Source: OMIW01 sp044235645 (lineage in GTDB: Bacteria > Bdellovibrionota_C > UBA2361 > OMIW01). From it: 64,000 bases of DNA. Each line of letters opens with the position of its first letter. The first letter of the stretch is position 1. A program made the position numbers and the translations under genes. The notes beneath the pieces were generated by a model that searched no databases, was not told the DNA's origin, and was given only the letters and a program-made list of their open reading frames with translations. Below, piece by piece: positions 61,398-64,000 of the stretch. Location of the stretch: contig JBIIHQ010000005.1 in NCBI GenBank assembly GCA_044235645.1, positions 62,001-126,000 of the forward strand, read 5' to 3'.

Positions 61398-62783
61398 ATG
61401 AATTCCCCGATAACCCGCTCGGAACTAGTACACTATCTTCGAGACCACCGAGATGTGCTTCTCGCTGAGTGGTACGAGTTCTTGCGATTTTCGAGCATCA
61501 GCGCGGATCCAGCGTACCGGGAGCCATGCCAGGAATGCGCATCATGGGTTCTCAGCACCCTCGAACGGATCGGATTTCGTGCGGAGTTATTGCCGACCTC
61601 CGGATTGCCCCTCGTGTATGGTGAGTTGCTGGGCGATCCTGCGCTCCCTCGGGTCCTGGTCTATGGTCATTATGATGTGCAGCCACCCGATCCTCTCGAG
61701 CTCTGGAACAGTCCCCCCTACGAGCCCGAGCTCCGTGAGGGGCGGGTATGGGCCCGGGGCGCGGCTGATGACAAGGGCCCGGTCTTTTTTATGTTAAAGG
61801 CCCTTGAGTTGTTGCGTCAGCGGGGTTTGCTAAGGAATACCGTTCGGGTCTTGATTGAGGGGGAGGAAGAATCAGGAAGCCCGGGGTTATCAGCGAGCGT
61901 TGCGCACTACCGAGAAAGGCTACAGGCTGATGTGTTACTGGTGAGCGATACCGGGGCACCCTCGCTCGAGCGAGGGTTTGTCACTGCGGGGTTGCGGGGG
62001 CTTGCTGCGATAGAGTTCAAGCTTCACGGGCCCCGAGCGGATATTCACTCGGGAGTTTTTGGCGGGATCGTGCGTAATCCCGCAATTGAACTATCGAAGA
62101 TTATTGCAAGCTGTTTTGATTCAACGGGAAGGGTTGCCGTTGAGGGATTCTACGATGGGTTTGTAGAACCGTCTGAATCGCTCCGTGCGGCGGCCGAAGA
62201 GGGGGTGTTGCTCACACCTGAGCAGATCGAACAAATCCTCGGGGTGCCGCCAACGGGGGGCGAGCAGGGGAGAGGAATCGGGGAACGTCGCGGATTGCGA
62301 CCGACGCTTGAAGTTAACGGTCTGTTTTCGGGATATACCGGGCACGGCAACAAAACAATTATTCCTCAGAGCGCGAGCGTAAAGCTATCGGTGCGACTGG
62401 TACCCGATCAGGATCCTCGCCGAACGCTGGATGCTTTAGTCACCCATGTGACAGCTCGTGTGCCGGGGGGAATGCGACTCGAAATAGTGCATTCGGAGGA
62501 TACGGGTGGTGCCTTGCGTATCGATCCCGAGGGTCGGTTTATACGGACAGCTCGCGCTGTGCTCGCTGAGCTTCATGGTGCCCCCGCAACGCTTGTGTGG
62601 GAGGGGGGCAGTGTCCCTGTTCTGGGTCGATTAGTCGCTACGAGTGGCGCGGAGCCGGTGCTCGTCGGGTATTCACTCCCGAGCGATAATTTCCATTCGC
62701 CAAATGAAAGTTTCGGCCTCGATCAGGCCGAACGGGTCTTTACCTTTACTGCGGCGTTCCTCCAGGAGTTGGGGCGACAATGA
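61398..62783 (+). CDS. M20-family dipeptidase/peptidase
   Basis: 461 residues, cytoplasmic. The zinc-binding and catalytic pattern of M20 enzymes is complete: VYGHYDVQPPDP (His ligand and catalytic Asp), ARGAADDKGPVFFML (bridging Asp), and EGEEESGSPG (catalytic Glu-Glu). A dimerisation (lid) domain occupies about 200-320, and GVPPTGGEQGRG, FSGYTGHGNKTIIP are typical of the CNDP-like dipeptidases. GAGGA lies well before the ATG. rarA starts in a 4-base ATGA overlap at its stop, so the two are coupled. Confidence 0.9.
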   Translation: MNSPITRSELVHYLRDHRDVLLAEWYEFLRFSSISADPAYREPCQECASWVLSTLERIGFRAELLPTSGLPLVYGELLGDPALPRVLVYGHYDVQPPDPLELWNSPPYEPELREGRVWARGAADDKGPVFFMLKALELLRQRGLLRNTVRVLIEGEEESGSPGLSASVAHYRERLQADVLLVSDTGAPSLERGFVTAGLRGLAAIEFKLHGPRADIHSGVFGGIVRNPAIELSKIIASCFDSTGRVAVEGFYDGFVEPSESLRAAAEEGVLLTPEQIEQILGVPPTGGEQGRGIGERRGLRPTLEVNGLFSGYTGHGNKTIIPQSASVKLSVRLVPDQDPRRTLDALVTHVTARVPGGMRLEIVHSEDTGGALRIDPEGRFIRTARAVLAELHGAPATLVWEGGSVPVLGRLVATSGAEPVLVGYSLPSDNFHSPNESFGLDQAERVFTFTAAFLQELGRQ

Positions 62784-64000
62784 GCGGAATTACCGAACCC
62801 TCAATCCCACTTCGTCGAGATCTCATTCCCCTTGCCGATCGGCTCCGTCCGCTGTCGTGGGATCTCTTCGAGTGTGGAGGGATTCGAGAACGGGCGATCC
62901 TTTCGCGACTTCGCGAGGGGAAGGGCGCTGTTCCCTCACTAGTTTTGTGGGGGCCGCCAGGGGTGGGGAAAACATCGCTCGCGAGGCTCGTTGGTGCGAC
63001 GTATCCCGTTACCTTCGTGGAGCTATCGGCAGTACTCAGTGGGGTCAAGGAAGTGCGCGCTGTTGTTGAGGCGGCACAGCAGGAATATCGTCGGCAGGAT
63101 GAAGAGCGAGGGAATGGTGGCGATCATCTACTCCGGCAAACGGTTCTCTTCGTGGATGAGATCCATCGATTCAACAAGGCCCAACAGGACGCTTTTTTGC
63201 CTCACATCGAGAGGGGTACGATTGCGTTAATCGGAGCGACCACCGAAAACCCCTCGTTCTACCTCACCCCCGCCCTTCTTTCGCGGGTGCGGGTCATTCA
63301 GCTCGCTCCCCTCCCGGGTGATGCACTCCGCGCCATTCTTGAACGTGCGTTGCGGTCGGCAGGAATGAACCTCGCATCAGATCTCCAGGAAATACTTCTC
63401 GAAGCCTCGGGTGGTGACGCGCGGAGCTTACTCTCAATGGTCGAAGAGCTGCATAGTTTTGGCACGGATGACCTCGACGGTGACGTCAGGACGGAGGGCC
63501 TCTCTGATAGAGAAGCATTTATCGAAAGGCTAAAAGGATATCGGATTCCTCGTCACGACCGTGCTGGTGATAGCCATTACGATATCGCCTCGGCATTTAT
63601 CAAGAGCCTCCGGGGCTCGCACCCGGATGCTGCGCTTTATTGGGGATTTCGTATGCTCGAGGCGGGGGATGATCCCGCGTTCGTTCTCCGGCGGATGATT
63701 ATCTTCGCCTCAGAAGATATCGGTAATGCCGATCCTCGTGCGTTGCAGATTGCTGTTGCAACGGCAGAGGCTTTCGACAGAATCGGCCTCCCCGAGGCGA
63801 GAATTCCCATCGCTCAGTGCGTCACATATCTTGCGACAGCGCCCAAATCGAATCGAAGCTACCTCGCCATGCATGCGGCGCTTCGGGCGATACGAAATTT
63901 TCCACGCGCTTCGGTACCGATCCATCTGCGAAACGCACCGACTCCGCTGATGCGCGATGCAGGGTATGGCGAAGGGTACGTCTATCCTCACGATATGATA
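62780..64000 (+). CDS. rarA: Replication-associated recombination protein A (RarA/MgsA), 3' end beyond window
   Basis: 407 codons of an AAA+ clamp-loader-like ATPase that acts at stalled replication forks. It starts in the ATGA overlap with the peptidase gene. The Walker A motif GPPGVGKTSLAR is at about 58-69 and the Walker B motif LFVDEIHRFNKAQQDAFLP at about 125-143. Sensor 1 and the family mark GATTENPSFYLTPALLSRV follow. The C-terminal part has IFASEDIGNADPRALQIAVA and APKSNRSY, all typical of RarA. An insertion near 250-270 carries extra charged residues (REAFIERLKGYR). The stop codon is outside the window. Confidence 0.93.
   Translation, partial: MSGITEPSIPLRRDLIPLADRLRPLSWDLFECGGIRERAILSRLREGKGAVPSLVLWGPPGVGKTSLARLVGATYPVTFVELSAVLSGVKEVRAVVEAAQQEYRRQDEERGNGGDHLLRQTVLFVDEIHRFNKAQQDAFLPHIERGTIALIGATTENPSFYLTPALLSRVRVIQLAPLPGDALRAILERALRSAGMNLASDLQEILLEASGGDARSLLSMVEELHSFGTDDLDGDVRTEGLSDREAFIERLKGYRIPRHDRAGDSHYDIASAFIKSLRGSHPDAALYWGFRMLEAGDDPAFVLRRMIIFASEDIGNADPRALQIAVATAEAFDRIGLPEARIPIAQCVTYLATAPKSNRSYLAMHAALRAIRNFPRASVPIHLRNAPTPLMRDAGYGEGYVYPHDMI

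Noticed and set aside
1..64000. tRNA, rRNA, tmRNA, RNase P, 4.5S RNA, CRISPR arrays and insertion sequences
   Set aside because: I looked for their conserved cores and repeats and found none; GGTTCGAAAC at about 16829 is not in a tRNA-like setting.

Overview
The window is a gene-dense stretch of a bacterial chromosome. The organism is Gram-negative and flagellated. It has a TamB/Omp85 outer-membrane assembly protein, a Pal-like OmpA lipoprotein, several lipoproteins plus the lipoprotein enzyme Lgt, a MltD-like transglycosylase and four flagellins. Purine, chorismate, isoprenoid (MEP) and glycolytic genes are intact, which argues for a free-living or only mildly reduced lifestyle. The degenerate argS-like gene next to a SPOR-domain gene, the CheZ-like tail motif and the minimal flagellins suit a proteobacterial or deltaproteobacterial-grade lineage (Bdellovibrionota, Myxococcota or a relative), but the serine hydroxymethyltransferase is of the long form typical of Chlamydiae. 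The lineage assignment is inference. I see no rRNA, tRNA, CRISPR array or insertion sequence.

Region 1 (1-8.2 kb): glyA, a Ca2+/H+ antiporter, a membrane pentapeptide-repeat protein, a small protein with three CheZ/FliM-like CheY-docking motifs, a TerF/TerY-like vWA protein, and a terB-like/pspA operon. Most units end in clear intrinsic terminators. Together they look like a metal or envelope-stress neighbourhood. Region 2 (8.3-14.7 kb): a 1920-residue single ORF that fuses a TamB-type translocation protein to a six-POTRA Omp85 barrel, followed by a small secreted protein. Region 3 (15.2-20 kb): three tandem, diverged TadE-like exported proteins separated by long empty spacers.

Region 4 (20-32.8 kb): a P-loop kinase, a THUMP-type RNA methyltransferase, a polytopic membrane protein, a D-2-hydroxyacid dehydrogenase, a lipoprotein resembling an L,D-transpeptidase without its cysteine, a MltD-like transglycosylase, ispF, rpmE, then the run tlpA-like, lgt, Ca2+ P-type ATPase and cupin, closed by a strong terminator. 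Region 5 (32.8-39.3 kb): a protein that looks like a catalytically dead, shortened arginyl-tRNA synthetase, a SPOR protein, and two membrane-anchored PP2C phosphatases. Region 6 (39.5-48 kb): core metabolism, with pgk, coaE, DAHP synthase, purH, purD, a secreted protein that may be leaderless, and glpD.

Region 7 (48-53 kb): a nonsense-riddled AAA/DUF4143 pseudogene, a quinone-reductase-like dehydrogenase overlapping prmA, a receiver-like protein lacking the phospho-acceptor, thioredoxin and a glycine-zipper lipoprotein. Region 8 (53.2-58.1 kb): four small flagellin paralogues, the first with a good sigma-28 promoter. Region 9 (58.1-64 kb): rhomboid protease, trhO, a YbjN-like protein, a Pal-like lipoprotein, an M20 dipeptidase and the first part of rarA, which runs off the end.

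The best candidates for undescribed biology are the TamB-TamA fusion, the CheY-docking-motif protein inside a Ter/Psp-type neighbourhood, the dead ArgRS next to SPOR, and the TadE-like triplet.
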